Positions 1 through 8,348 are shown, counted from the stretch's first letter. The stretch: 59,672 bases of DNA from Amycolatopsis vastitatis (GCF_002234595.1 NZ_NMUL01000024.1:1-59672); one strand, 5' to 3'. The notes: generated by a model not told the origin, from the letters alone. Made by a program: numbers and translations.

Positions 1-18
1 GAACGCCACATTGGGGCG

Positions 19-369
19 CTAATCCACCAGCGCGGCGAGCGTCTTCGGCGCCACTTGGCGGTAGGCCTCGCGCACGATCCGGTCGATCTCGCCCCAGTCG
101 ACGTCGACGTCCAGCCGCACGCCCAGCCAGCCGCGGTGCCCGACGTACGGCGGCCGGAAGAACCGCCCGGGCTCGGTGCGCACCAGTTCCTCCTGCACCC
201 CGGGCGGCGCCGGGCACCAGAAGGCGAGCACGTCGTCGTGGTGGTGGTCGGCGAACATGACGAGCGTCTTCTTGCCGCGCACGAACCACGTCGGCTCGCC
301 GTGGCTGAGCCGCTCGGTCGTCTCCGGCAACGCCAGGCACAACTTCCGCAACGCGTCCAGCTGCTCCAT
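19..369 (-). CDS. MmcQ/YjbR family protein
   Basis: A 116-residue protein of the MmcQ/YjbR fold, a small double-wing family sometimes described as DNA-binding, with no firmly established biochemical role. The sequence begins with the typical helix (LDALRKLCLALPE), then the conserved HGEPTWFVRGKKTLVMF strand region, a PPYVGHRGWLGVRLD strand around residues 73-87, and ends in a helix (REAYRQVAPKTLAALV). Length is normal for the family. It is divergent from the membrane protein starting at 427, with about 57 bases between the two starts. Family assignment is good; function is unknown. Confidence 0.8.
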   Translation of the reverse strand: MEQLDALRKLCLALPETTERLSHGEPTWFVRGKKTLVMFADHHHDDVLAFWCPAPPGVQEELVRTEPGRFFRPPYVGHRGWLGVRLDVDVDWGEIDRIVREAYRQVAPKTLAALVD

Positions 370-426
370 CCCGCCAGGCTACGATGTCACGCTGAGAGAG
401 GGATCGATCATGCAGCGTGATGTCCG

Positions 427-1872
427 ATGACCATGGCGCCGCCTCAACAGGCCTGGCTGCTCCGCCTCGGCGAACTCAGGTTCCGCGTCTTCTCCGGTGC
501 GCCGGTGGTCGAGGTGTCCCCGGAGCAGTGGGGTCTCGACGCCGGGTCCGTCCGGCAGGCCGCGGCCTCGCGCCGGTACCGCGAAACCCCGCCTGACCAG
601 CCGGGGTTCCTGCGCTTCGAGTTCGCGCCCGGCTTCTTCCCGCCGCACTTCGACCCCGGACCGGGCACGGACGCCGACCGGCGCCGGCTCGCGCGGCTGC
701 TCGGCGGACAGGAGCAGTTCTGGGCGAGCCTGCGACGGTTGCGGCTGAGCCGCGCGGACGTCGGCGCGGTGGCGGCCGCCGCCGGGATGGCCGTGGCCGC
801 CGAGGTCGCCGATACGTCCGACCGGTTGCTGTTGCTGCGCCGGAACGGCCTGCCGGACGAAGAACTGCGGCCGCGCACCGTCAGGCGGGGGCCCGCCCTC
901 GGCGTGGTCCAGGGCGTGGTCGCGGTCGTCTGCGTCCTGGGGTTCGCCGTGGGTATCGGGATCGCGGCGAAGTCCGGGCGGCAGTGGCCGCTCCTGGTGA
1001 TCCCGGTCGGCCTCGGCATCACGATCGGCGCCCAGGTGCTGATCCGCGCGGTGGCCGGCCGGTCGCCCCGCATGCCATGGCTGGACGAGCGGTTCGGCGG
1101 GACCTCGCGGGTGGTCGTGGATCCGCCGCCGTCGGTGTCCACCGAACTGCTCGGCGAAGTCGCCTCGCTCTACGGCTACTTCTTCGCCGGAATGCGCCAC
1201 TCCGGCCGCAACAACGTGAGCTTCCTGTTCGCGAAGTGCCGTCCGGGGCTGGTTTTCGGCACGCCCGCGCCGGTCCCGCCGGCCGTCTTCACGGTCCCGG
1301 CCGAGACCCCCGGCCGTGAGCAGTGGCTGCGCAACCACCTCGACGGCCGCGCCGAACTGTGGGTGAGCGTCCGCGAGGCGAAGCTGACGCCGGCCCGGAT
1401 CGCCGAGATCGCGGGCGGCGAAGGCCTGGTCCCCGTCGCCGAGTTCGCCGACACCACCGACCGGATCGTGCTGCTGCGCCGCGACCCGCCACCGCCGGTC
1501 ACCGGACGGAGGTTCCGGATGTCGTTCGCCGGCTTCCTCGCCCCGGCGGCGTGGATCCTGCTGTGCTTCGGCGGCAGCGGCCTGACGACGGCGATCACCG
1601 GCGACGAACGCGTCTTCGCGATCGGCTTCGCCCTCACGTTCCTGGGCGTGCCCCCGCTGTTGTGGGTCCTGCGGATCTTTCCCCGCTCGGTTCGCGTCGG
1701 CTGGCTTGCCGGGGAGTTCACCGGCCGGGACACCGTGCGGTTCTTCTCCGGCCAGTTCGACGTCTCGCCCGAGCTGGTCCGCCAGATCGCGGCGTTCCAC
1801 GGCTACTTCTACCTCGACGAGACCTCGACCAACGCCCAGGGCACGCTCGTCACCTACGGCAGGCGACGCTAG
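427..1872 (+). CDS. membrane protein with internally duplicated domains
   Basis: A 481-residue protein I cannot assign to a named family. It is built as a duplication. A soluble segment ending near residues 110-140 (DVGAVAAAAG then VADTSDRLLLLRR) is followed by two membrane segments (about 158-178 and 187-209). The same pattern recurs at 322-352 (RIAEIAGGEG then FADTTDRIVLLRR), again followed by two membrane segments (about 368-390 and 396-417). A shorter motif after each membrane pair is also repeated (STELLGEVASLYGYFF at 238-253, SPELVRQIAAFHGYFY at 447-462). There is no signal peptide or catalytic motif. Its stop shares the palindrome CTAG with the convergent gene that follows. Function unknown. 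Confidence 0.75.
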   Translation: MTMAPPQQAWLLRLGELRFRVFSGAPVVEVSPEQWGLDAGSVRQAAASRRYRETPPDQPGFLRFEFAPGFFPPHFDPGPGTDADRRRLARLLGGQEQFWASLRRLRLSRADVGAVAAAAGMAVAAEVADTSDRLLLLRRNGLPDEELRPRTVRRGPALGVVQGVVAVVCVLGFAVGIGIAAKSGRQWPLLVIPVGLGITIGAQVLIRAVAGRSPRMPWLDERFGGTSRVVVDPPPSVSTELLGEVASLYGYFFAGMRHSGRNNVSFLFAKCRPGLVFGTPAPVPPAVFTVPAETPGREQWLRNHLDGRAELWVSVREAKLTPARIAEIAGGEGLVPVAEFADTTDRIVLLRRDPPPPVTGRRFRMSFAGFLAPAAWILLCFGGSGLTTAITGDERVFAIGFALTFLGVPPLLWVLRIFPRSVRVGWLAGEFTGRDTVRFFSGQFDVSPELVRQIAAFHGYFYLDETSTNAQGTLVTYGRRR

Positions 1873-2489
1873 AAGGCGATCACCAGCACGCCGATCCACG
1901 CGATCACGACGCCGGCCGCCGCGCCGTACGCGGCCCAGCGCAGGATCGGGGTGCGGCGGATCAGCCACAGTGACGGCCCGATCCCGGCGGTCACGATGAC
2001 CGCACCCACGAGCGCCAGCCAGCCCGCGGTCTCGCGGGCCAGCGACGTCGCCAGCGCCAGCATCGCGACGACCACCACGGCCGCGATGAACGCCGACACC
2101 GTCAGGCCGGTCAGCCACGGGGTCGGCTCGCCGGGCGGGCCGGGCGGCCCGAGCACCGACCGGACGAACCGGTGGGCCGCCTTCGCGGCGCGCGGAGGCG
2201 GCTCGACGACCGTGTCGGCGCCGGTCACCGGGTCCACGAACCGCACGGCCGTGCCCATCACCGAGGCCAGCCTGCCGGCGAGCTGACGGCCGCGCTGCGA
2301 AACCACCGCGGCCGCCTCCCCGCCGGAGTCGGCCGGATCGGTGGAGACGGCGGACGCCACGCGCGCCCATTCGTGCAGGGCCTGCGCCAGGTCGGCGCCG
2401 ATCGCGAGCTTGTGCGGGTCCACCTCGCGCGCGTGCTCCCCGCCGGGGCCGGCCAGCACGGCGCGCTCGCCGCGGATCCGCAGCTCCAT
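1869..2489 (-). CDS. DUF2537-like membrane protein
   Basis: A 206-residue protein with a soluble N-terminal half (MELRIRGERAVLAGPGG, then a helical stretch rich in Ala/Asp/Glu) and a C-terminal half of about four hydrophobic segments (roughly residues 127-147, 155-175 and two more to the end). The N-terminal signature resembles the actinobacterial DUF2537 family, a membrane protein of unknown role; that name is from memory of the family and is moderately sure. It is convergent with the gene at 427-1872, both stops falling in one CTAG. A 31-base gap separates it from the methyltransferase gene upstream on the same strand end. Confidence 0.7.
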   Translation of the reverse strand: MELRIRGERAVLAGPGGEHAREVDPHKLAIGADLAQALHEWARVASAVSTDPADSGGEAAAVVSQRGRQLAGRLASVMGTAVRFVDPVTGADTVVEPPPRAAKAAHRFVRSVLGPPGPPGEPTPWLTGLTVSAFIAAVVVVAMLALATSLARETAGWLALVGAVIVTAGIGPSLWLIRRTPILRWAAYGAAAGVVIAWIGVLVIAF

Positions 2490-2520
2490 GGTGTCCTTTC
2501 TCGCCTCCAGTGCCCGAACT

Positions 2521-3327
2521 TTAGTCGCACCGGGCCAGTTCGTAGAAGGCGATGGCGGCGGCCGTCGCGATGTTCAGTGAATCGACTCCCGCCGGCATGG
2601 GTATCCGGACGGCGTGATCAGCCGCCGCGAGCGCCGTTTCGGTCAGGCCGGGACCTTCGGCGCCGAAGAGCAACGCCACCCGCCCGGGCGCGACCTGCCG
2701 CAGCTCGCGCAGCGGGACCGAGCCCGGCCGCGGGGTGAACGCCGCGACCGAAAACCCGCGCGCCCGCAGGTCGTCGAGCCCGCCCGGCCAGTCCGTCAGG
2801 TGCCCGAACTGCACGCGCAGGACGTGGCCCATCGACACGCGCACGCTGCGCCGGTACAGCGGGTCGGAACAGCCGGGCCCGAGCAGCACGCCGCCGACGC
2901 CGAGCGCGGCCGCGTTGCGGAAGAGCGCGCCGAGGTTTTCGTGGTCGCCGACGCCCTCCAGCACGGCCACCGGGCCGGTACCGGCCACGACTTCGGCAAC
3001 CGTCAGCGGCGCCGGCCGGTCGGCGACCGCGAGGATTCCCCGGTTCAGGTGGAAACCGACCACGTCGGCCATGGTTTCCGCGGACGCGACGTACTGCGGC
3101 ACGTCGATCCCGGCGAGGTCGCCCGCCAGTTCGGCGAACCGCCGTTCCACGCCCAGCAGCGCCCGCACCGGGTAGCGGGAAGCCAGCAGCCGGGACACCA
3201 CGACGGCGCCCTCGGCGATGACGAGCCCCCGGCCACCGGGGCGGTCGGGACGACGGTCCGCTGTGGACAGGTCGCGGAAATCGCCGACCCGGGGGTCGCC
3301 GGAGTCATCGATGTGGATCACGCCCAT
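2521..3327 (-). CDS. SpoU/TrmH family RNA 2'-O-methyltransferase
   Basis: A 268-residue SPOUT-class methyltransferase that should use S-adenosylmethionine to 2'-O-methylate rRNA or tRNA. The three family motifs are visible: NLGALFRNAAALGVGGVLL (motif 1, with the conserved Asn and Arg), LLFGAEGPGLTE (motif 2) and IPMPAGVDSLNIATAAAIA (motif 3, the trefoil-knot AdoMet site). The N-terminal part (VIAEGAVVVSRLLAS) matches the substrate-binding domain of TrmH-type enzymes that act on 23S rRNA, but the exact target base cannot be read from sequence. It is divergent from the GCS2 ligase gene across a gap of about 200 bases. Confidence 0.88.
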   Translation of the reverse strand: MGVIHIDDSGDPRVGDFRDLSTADRRPDRPGGRGLVIAEGAVVVSRLLASRYPVRALLGVERRFAELAGDLAGIDVPQYVASAETMADVVGFHLNRGILAVADRPAPLTVAEVVAGTGPVAVLEGVGDHENLGALFRNAAALGVGGVLLGPGCSDPLYRRSVRVSMGHVLRVQFGHLTDWPGGLDDLRARGFSVAAFTPRPGSVPLRELRQVAPGRVALLFGAEGPGLTETALAAADHAVRIPMPAGVDSLNIATAAAIAFYELARCD

Positions 3328-3528
3328 CCCCCCAGTCTGTCACCCGCTTGCCGGGGGTCCGGCTGGTCCGAACGTCGACCCGGCGGTACTGCGAACGGGC
3401 CATTTTGCTTTCGGTTAACTACCCGTGACTGAGAGCACCAGTTTGGCCGCTAGCCCGGGGTCACCGGCTGTGACACGGTTGTCCGCCGGGGCCTGAACAC
3501 GTCCTGTCCACGCCGACGCAAAGCAGGG

Positions 3529-5034
3529 ATGGTCATGGGGATGGACCTCGCGGCTCAGCCGTTCAACACGCTGGACCGAGGACGGTACCGCCGCAAGGTG
3601 CAGCGCTGCCTTGACACGTTGGCCCGCATGCTCACCGACGGCAGTTTCTCGTTCCCCCGCAAGAACATCGGGCTCGAAGTCGAGCTCAACCTGGTCGACC
3701 GCGAGCTGCGCCCGTCGATGACGAACACCGCGGTGCTGGAGGCGCTGGACGACCCGTCGTTCACCACCGAGCTGGGCCAGCACAACATCGAGCTGAACGT
3801 CCCGCCGCGGCCGCTCGCGGGTGATTCGGCCCTCCAGCTCGAAGACGATCTCCGCGCGTACCTCGACACCGCGGCCGCGAAGGCCCGCGACACCGGGTCG
3901 TCACTGGCCATGATCGGCATCCTGCCGACGCTGAAGCACGAGCACTTCGACCAGAAGTGGCTCACCAACAAAGCCCGCTACGCGACGCTGAACGACCAGA
4001 TCTTCGCCGCCCGCGGCGAGCGCACGGTGCTCGCCATGGAAGGCGCGCCGCTGCCGGGTCAGCAGCCCGAACGCCTGCGCAGCTACGCGGAATCCATCCT
4101 GCCGGAGGCCGCGTGCACCAGCGTGCAGCTGCACCTGCAGGTCGCGCCCGAAGAGTTCGCCGCGCACTGGAACGCGGCGCAGTGCCTGGCCGGGCTGCAG
4201 ATCGCGCTCGCGTCGAATTCGCCGTTCCTGCTGGGAAAGGCGCTCTGGCACGAGACGCGCATCCCGCTGTTCCTGCAGGCGACCGACACCCGGCCGGAAG
4301 AGCTGAAGAACCAGGGTGTGCGGCCGCGGGTGTGGTTCGGCGAGCGGTGGATCACGTCGATCTTCGACCTGTTCGAGGAGAACGTCCGGTACTTCCCCGG
4401 CCTGCTCCCGGAAACCGACGCCGAGGATCCCATCGAGGCACTCGACGCGGGCCAGGCGCCGAAGCTCACCGAGCTGCGCATGCACAACGGCACGATCTGG
4501 CGGTGGAACCGGCCGGTGTACGACGTCGTCGACGGCCTGCCGCACCTGCGCGTGGAAAACCGGGTGCTGCCGGCGGGCCCGACGGTCGTCGACACGGTGG
4601 CGAACGCGGCGTTCTTCTACGGCGCCCAGCGCGCGCTCGCCGACGCGGAACGCCCCGTGTGGAGCCAGATGTCGTTCCAGGCCGCCGAGGAAAACCTTTA
4701 CGCGGGCGCGCGCCGGGGTTTCGACGCTCAGCTGTACTGGCCGGGCATCGGCTGGATTCCGCCGGACGAGCTGGCGCTGCGCGTGCTGCTGCCGCTCGCC
4801 CACGAGGGGCTGCGCCGCTCCGACGTCTCCGACGAGGCCCGCGAGCGCTACCTCGGGATCATCGAGCGCCGCTGCCTCGCGCGGCGGAACGGGGCGACCT
4901 GGCAGCGCGACTGCGTCCTGCGCGCGCAGGCGCGCGGGATGGACCGCGAAGCCGCGCTGAGCCTGATGCTGGGGCGCTACCTGGAGCTGTCCGAGTCGGG
5001 TGAACCGGTCCACACCTGGCCGGTCGCCGATTGA
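3529..5034 (+). CDS. GCS2-type glutamate-cysteine ligase-like protein
   Basis: A 501-residue carboxylate-amine ligase of the glutamate-cysteine ligase 2 family (PF04107), a cytoplasmic ATP-dependent enzyme joining an amino acid to a carboxylate. The N-terminal glutamate/metal site is visible as NIGLEVELNLVDREL (residues 46-60) and ELGQHNIELN (81-90). The longer length and central region (IWRWNRPVYD, LRVENRVLPAGPT) are typical of the actinobacterial branch of this family, which is not the ergothioneine enzyme EgtA. Actinomycetes make mycothiol rather than glutathione, so the true substrate is uncertain. Three in-frame ATGs lie close together (3529, 3535, 3541); no Shine-Dalgarno clearly decides between them. 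Confidence 0.8.
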   Translation: MVMGMDLAAQPFNTLDRGRYRRKVQRCLDTLARMLTDGSFSFPRKNIGLEVELNLVDRELRPSMTNTAVLEALDDPSFTTELGQHNIELNVPPRPLAGDSALQLEDDLRAYLDTAAAKARDTGSSLAMIGILPTLKHEHFDQKWLTNKARYATLNDQIFAARGERTVLAMEGAPLPGQQPERLRSYAESILPEAACTSVQLHLQVAPEEFAAHWNAAQCLAGLQIALASNSPFLLGKALWHETRIPLFLQATDTRPEELKNQGVRPRVWFGERWITSIFDLFEENVRYFPGLLPETDAEDPIEALDAGQAPKLTELRMHNGTIWRWNRPVYDVVDGLPHLRVENRVLPAGPTVVDTVANAAFFYGAQRALADAERPVWSQMSFQAAEENLYAGARRGFDAQLYWPGIGWIPPDELALRVLLPLAHEGLRRSDVSDEARERYLGIIERRCLARRNGATWQRDCVLRAQARGMDREAALSLMLGRYLELSESGEPVHTWPVAD

Positions 5035-5050
5035 CCGTTAGCCTGGGTGG

Positions 5051-5650
5051 ATGCCGAAGATTCTCGGTGCGTCGCTCGAGGCGCACCGGCGCGAGGTGCG
5101 GACCCGGGTCTTCGACGTCCTGCGCGCGCAGCTCTACGAGCGCGGCTTCGACGCGATCACGCTCGCCGGCGTCGCGTCGGCGGCCGGTGTGGGCCGGACC
5201 GCGCTCTACAACCACTTCCCCGACAAGGAAAGCCTGCTCGTCGCCTTCGTCGAGGACGAAGCCGCGCGGTACGTCACGCGGCTGACCGAAGCCGTCGAGG
5301 CCCAGGCCGATCCGGTCGACCGGCTGGCCACGTTCGTCCGGCTGCAGCTGCGCGTGCTGGCCGAGTACCACATGCCGCCGGGCACGGCGCTCGCGTCCGC
5401 GCTGGCGCCTGCGGCGTACCGGCGGATCAGCGCGCACGCCGACCCGATCACCGGCCGGTTGCGCGCGATCCTCGCCGACGGCGCCGACCTCGGCCGCTGG
5501 CCCGCCGAGGACCCGGACGTCCTCATCCCGATGATCACCGCGGCGCTGGGCAACCGCGCACTGGTCGACGGGTCCGCCGACCGGCTGGACGACGTCGTCG
5601 AGGCGGCGGTGCGGTTCGTGCTGCGGGCGGTCGGGGCGTCGGTGGCCTGA
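5051..5650 (+). CDS. TetR/AcrR family transcriptional regulator
   Basis: A 199-residue repressor-type regulator. The N-terminal helix-turn-helix is clear (FDAITLAGVASAAGVG, then RTALYNHFPDKESLLVAF, about residues 33-68), followed by a divergent all-helical ligand-binding domain. The gene starts 16 bases after the GCS2 gene and is followed by a 27-base palindrome at 5670-5696, directly in front of the heme oxygenase gene. The palindrome has the symmetry expected of a TetR dimer site. I infer that this protein represses heme oxygenase, and the ligand could be a heme-related or unrelated small molecule. Confidence 0.88.
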   Translation: MPKILGASLEAHRREVRTRVFDVLRAQLYERGFDAITLAGVASAAGVGRTALYNHFPDKESLLVAFVEDEAARYVTRLTEAVEAQADPVDRLATFVRLQLRVLAEYHMPPGTALASALAPAAYRRISAHADPITGRLRAILADGADLGRWPAEDPDVLIPMITAALGNRALVDGSADRLDDVVEAAVRFVLRAVGASVA

Positions 5651-5669
5651 GCCCGGGTTCTGCCCTACC

Positions 5670-5696
5670 ATCGTTCTGACAGCGTGTCAGAACGAT
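5670..5696. promoter_or_regulatory. 27-bp perfect palindrome, likely TetR operator
   Basis: Two perfect 12-base arms (ATCGTTCTGACA and its reverse complement) are separated by GCG. The site lies between the TetR gene and the heme oxygenase start, beginning next to a possible -10 hexamer (TACCAT, 5665-5670), so a bound dimer would cover the likely start of transcription. Length and symmetry fit a TetR-family operator. Which regulator binds is inference from adjacency. Confidence 0.75.
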
Positions 5697-5715
5697 CGCC
5701 CCGGGAGGCCTGCCC

Positions 5716-6378
5716 ATGTCGGTGCCCACGGACACCCGCCCGTTCTCGGCGGCGCTGCGGGCGTCAACCCTCGAAGTCCACGACCGGGCGAACTACTCCC
5801 CGTACATGCGCGCCCTGCTCGGCGGCGAGCTGACGCAGGAGGGCTACACCCGCCTGGCGATCCAGTACTACTTCGTCTACGGCGCGATCGAGGCGGCGAG
5901 CGACGCGATGGCCGGCCACCCGGTCGGCGGCGAGTTCGTCTTCGACGCGCTGCGGCGGCTGCCCCACCTCGAGCGCGACCTCGCCCACCTCGTCGGCCCC
6001 GGCTGGCGCTCGACGATCTCCCCGCTGGCGTCCACGCAGGCGTACGTCTCGCGGATCCGCGAAGCGGCTTCGTGGGCAGGCGGGTACGTCGCCCACCACT
6101 ACACGCGCTACCTCGGCGACATCGCCGGCGGCCAGGTCATCCGGCGGACGCTCGAGAAGAACTACGACGTCGCCGAGGCGGGCGCGCTCTTCTACCACTT
6201 CGACGGGATCGGCAGCGCGCCCCGCTTCCGTGATGCTTACCGGGCGAAGCTGGACACCGCACCGTGGGACGACGACGAGCGTGCGCGGGTGATCGACGAG
6301 GCATTGGCGGCGTTCGAATGCAACGTCGCCGTCTTCGACGAACTGGCCTTGCGACTGGACGAGGTCCGCGTGGGGTGA
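5716..6378 (+). CDS. biliverdin-producing heme oxygenase
   Basis: A 220-residue cytoplasmic enzyme of the HO-1/HmuO family, which opens heme with O2 and reducing power to give biliverdin, CO and Fe2+. The proximal heme ligand is expected at His22 (LEVHDRANYS) and the flexible distal helix at residues 133-140 (LGDIAGGQ), matching the family signature GDxSGGQ with Ala for Ser. Length is standard. It is controlled at least in part by the palindrome 20 bases upstream, so regulation may be by a TetR protein rather than directly by an iron repressor. A Shine-Dalgarno GGGAGG precedes the ATG at about 5702-5707. Confidence 0.92.
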   Translation: MSVPTDTRPFSAALRASTLEVHDRANYSPYMRALLGGELTQEGYTRLAIQYYFVYGAIEAASDAMAGHPVGGEFVFDALRRLPHLERDLAHLVGPGWRSTISPLASTQAYVSRIREAASWAGGYVAHHYTRYLGDIAGGQVIRRTLEKNYDVAEAGALFYHFDGIGSAPRFRDAYRAKLDTAPWDDDERARVIDEALAAFECNVAVFDELALRLDEVRVG

Positions 6379-6575
6379 ATGATCGTCGTCACAGCTCGTT
6401 GACCTCCACCTAAGTCCAAGTTGCAGGCTCGGTTTCAGGAGGCGCACCTCCGGGGTACGCCACTGACGGACCGCCGTCCCAAGTGGTGACGGCCACCCGC
6501 CCCCACTCGCCGCGAAGGGGCGTGTGCTACTAGGTTCGGTACCGGAAACTTGTGTCGAAGACAGAAGGAGGGCCA

Positions 6576-7199
6576 ATGGCCCGCTACGAGCTGCCCGATC
6601 TCGACTACGACTACGGCGCCCTCGCGCCGCACATCTCCGGCGAGATCAACGAGCTGCACCACAGCAAGCACCACGCGACCTACGTCAAGGGCGCGAACGA
6701 CACGCTCGACAAGCTCGAAGCCGCCCGCGAAGCGAACGACTTCGGCAACATCGTCGGTCTGGAGACCACGCTGGCCTTCAACCTGGCCGGCCACGCCAAC
6801 CACGTCGTGTGGTGGAAGATCCTGTCGCCGGAAGGCGGCGACAAGCCGACCGGCGAGCTGGCCGCGGCGATCGACGAGGCGTTCGGCTCCTTCGACAAGT
6901 TCAAGGCGCAGTTCACCGCCGTCTCGACCACGATCCAGGGCAACGGCTGGGGCGCGCTCTCCTGGGACCCGATCGGCAAGACGCTGATCACCCAGCAGCT
7001 GCGCGACCACCACAACAACCTGATCCTGCCGACCGTGCCGATCCTGCTGGTCGACGTCTGGGAGCACGCGTTCTACCTGGACTACAAGAACGTGAAGCCG
7101 GACTACGTCAAGGCCCTGTGGAACATCTTCAACTGGGCCGAGATCAGCAAGCGCTTCGACAACGCTGTCGCGGGCGGCAACGGCCTGCTGCTCGGCTGA
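6576..7199 (+). CDS. sodA: Mn/Fe superoxide dismutase
   Basis: A 207-residue superoxide dismutase of the Mn/Fe family. The four metal ligands fall at the usual numbers: His28 (NELHHSKHH), His76 (GHANHVVWW), Asp160 and His164 (LVDVWEHAFYLDY). The start is set by a strong GAAGGAGG just upstream of ATG 6576; an upstream in-frame start at 6552 would lie before this ribosome site and is unlikely. No signal peptide is present. Whether it uses Mn or Fe cannot be told from sequence alone. A rho-independent terminator follows at 7217. Proximity to heme oxygenase suggests an iron/oxidative-stress neighbourhood, but each gene appears to have its own promoter. Confidence 0.97.
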   Translation: MARYELPDLDYDYGALAPHISGEINELHHSKHHATYVKGANDTLDKLEAAREANDFGNIVGLETTLAFNLAGHANHVVWWKILSPEGGDKPTGELAAAIDEAFGSFDKFKAQFTAVSTTIQGNGWGALSWDPIGKTLITQQLRDHHNNLILPTVPILLVDVWEHAFYLDYKNVKPDYVKALWNIFNWAEISKRFDNAVAGGNGLLLG

Positions 7200-7216
7200 G
7201 CTTCTCCGCGTTCGAC

Positions 7217-7248
7217 GGGGCTCTCCCTTCCGGGAGGGCCCCGTTTTC
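7217..7248 (+). terminator. rho-independent terminator after sodA
   Basis: An 11-bp stem (GGGGCTCTCCC at 7217-7227 against GGGAGGGCCCC at 7232-7242, one T-G wobble) with a 4-base loop, followed by GTTTTCG. It lies 17 bases after the sodA stop. Confidence 0.85.
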
Positions 7249-7303
7249 GTCGGCGGGTGAACAGCTTGACCTCGAGTGCGGTCGAGGTGTTTCAGTGGAC
7301 CCC

Positions 7304-8107
7304 ATGGACGTCGACGAGTACCTGACCCGGCTCGGCGTGGCACGGCCCGCGGCGGCCGGCCTCGCGACCCTGCGTCACCTGCAGGAACGCCACCTGGCCG
7401 CGGTTCCCTTCGAGAACCTGAGCATCCACCTCGGCGAGCACGTCGCGCTGGACGAGGACGCCCTCTTCGACAAGATCGTGCGCCGGCGGCGAGGCGGATT
7501 CTGCTACGAGCTGAACGGCCTGTTCGCGGCGCTGCTGCGCGCACTGGGGTACGACGCTTCGCTGCGCGCGGCACAGGTGTTCCACGAAGACGGGACCCCC
7601 GGCCCACCGCTCGATCACGCGGCGATCGTCGTCTCACTGGACGAGCAGTGGCTGGTCGACGTCGGCTTAGGCCGGTTCTCCCGGCACCCGCTGCGCCTGT
7701 CCGGGGTGGACGCCCAGGTCGATCCCGAGGGCGAGTTCCTGCTGCTGGACGCACCCCACGGCGACATCGACGTCCTCATGGACGGCAAGCCGCAGTACCG
7801 CCTGGAGCGCCGCCCGCGCCCGCTGGCGGACTTCGTCCCGATGGCGTGGTGGCAGGCGACGTCGCCGTCATCGCACTTCACGCGCTCGTTGACGTGCTCC
7901 CGCCCGACATCCCAGGGGTGGGTGACGCTGTCGGGCGACAAGCTGATCGAGACGGTCGACGGCGTCCGGAACGAGGTTTTGCTGACGAGCCCGGAGGCGA
8001 TCCGCGCGGCCTACCGCGTGTACTTCGGGATGACCTTGACGCGGCTGCCGACTCCGCCAGGTGAGAGTCCCTTGACGAGCGGAGCGCTCAGCCCGACACT
8101 GCCGTGA
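7304..8107 (+). CDS. nat: arylamine N-acetyltransferase
   Basis: A 267-residue arylamine N-acetyltransferase, which moves an acetyl group from acetyl-CoA to aromatic amines or hydrazines. The Cys-His-Asp triad is complete: Cys67 in RRGGFCYELN, His105 in PLDHAAIVV and Asp119 in WLVDVGLG. Length is typical. In actinomycetes relatives also occur as amide synthases closing ansamycins, but there is no polyketide cluster nearby, so a stand-alone role in xenobiotic or sterol-linked metabolism is more likely. A GTG at 7295 is an alternative start. The gene ends at a strong hairpin. Confidence 0.93.
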   Translation: MDVDEYLTRLGVARPAAAGLATLRHLQERHLAAVPFENLSIHLGEHVALDEDALFDKIVRRRRGGFCYELNGLFAALLRALGYDASLRAAQVFHEDGTPGPPLDHAAIVVSLDEQWLVDVGLGRFSRHPLRLSGVDAQVDPEGEFLLLDAPHGDIDVLMDGKPQYRLERRPRPLADFVPMAWWQATSPSSHFTRSLTCSRPTSQGWVTLSGDKLIETVDGVRNEVLLTSPEAIRAAYRVYFGMTLTRLPTPPGESPLTSGALSPTLP

Positions 8108-8116
8108 AATGAACGA

Positions 8117-8147
8117 AGCCCCGGCCTGGGGTTCCCAGGGCCGGGGC
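8117..8147 (+). terminator. GC-rich hairpin after nat
   Basis: A stem of about 14 bp with one bulge (AGCCCCGGCCTGGG, 8117-8130, against CCCAGGGCCGGGGCT, 8134-8147), 10 bases after the stop. It has no T tract on this strand, which is usual for actinomycete terminators. It could act from both sides. Confidence 0.65.
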
Positions 8148-8197
8148 TCCGTCCGTTCCCGAACTGACTGCCGCTCCCACCACGAAGCGGACATGCA

Positions 8198-8216
8198 TGA
8201 GGTTAGCCTAACCTCA
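8198..8216. promoter_or_regulatory. IdeR/DtxR-type iron box
   Basis: A perfect 19-bp palindrome (TGAGGTTAG, C, CTAACCTCA) that matches the IdeR/DmdR iron-box consensus TTAGGTTAGSCTAACCTAA except at outer positions. It lies between two convergent genes (nat and an MFS transporter) and not in front of any recognisable coding region, which is unusual. The nearest downstream feature on the + strand is a run of six T at 8292-8297. Confidence 0.75.
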
Positions 8217-8348
8217 TATCGCGAAGCAAGAGGCTGGTCAGGGAGACTCGAATCTCACTCGTCCGAGGGACGTCCACGCCTCCGACCGCCCTTTTTTGTC
8301 GGTGCCCGGCGATACCGTCACGCCGTGAACTCGAACCGATACTCTTCG

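Noticed and set aside
379..2370. 663-residue open frame on the minus strand
   Set aside because: Arg-rich low-complexity shadow of the membrane gene at 427-1872 and the neighbouring gene; no domain, and the true frames are better.
3460..3474. GTCAC-CGGCT-GTGAC inverted repeat before the GCS2 gene
   Set aside because: Only 5-base arms with reversed polarity relative to a Crp site; too short to claim in GC-rich DNA.
8225..8275. tRNA T-arm-like sequence (GACTCGAATCTC)
   Set aside because: The loop looks like a T-loop but the stems do not pair properly and no acceptor or anticodon arm can be built around it.
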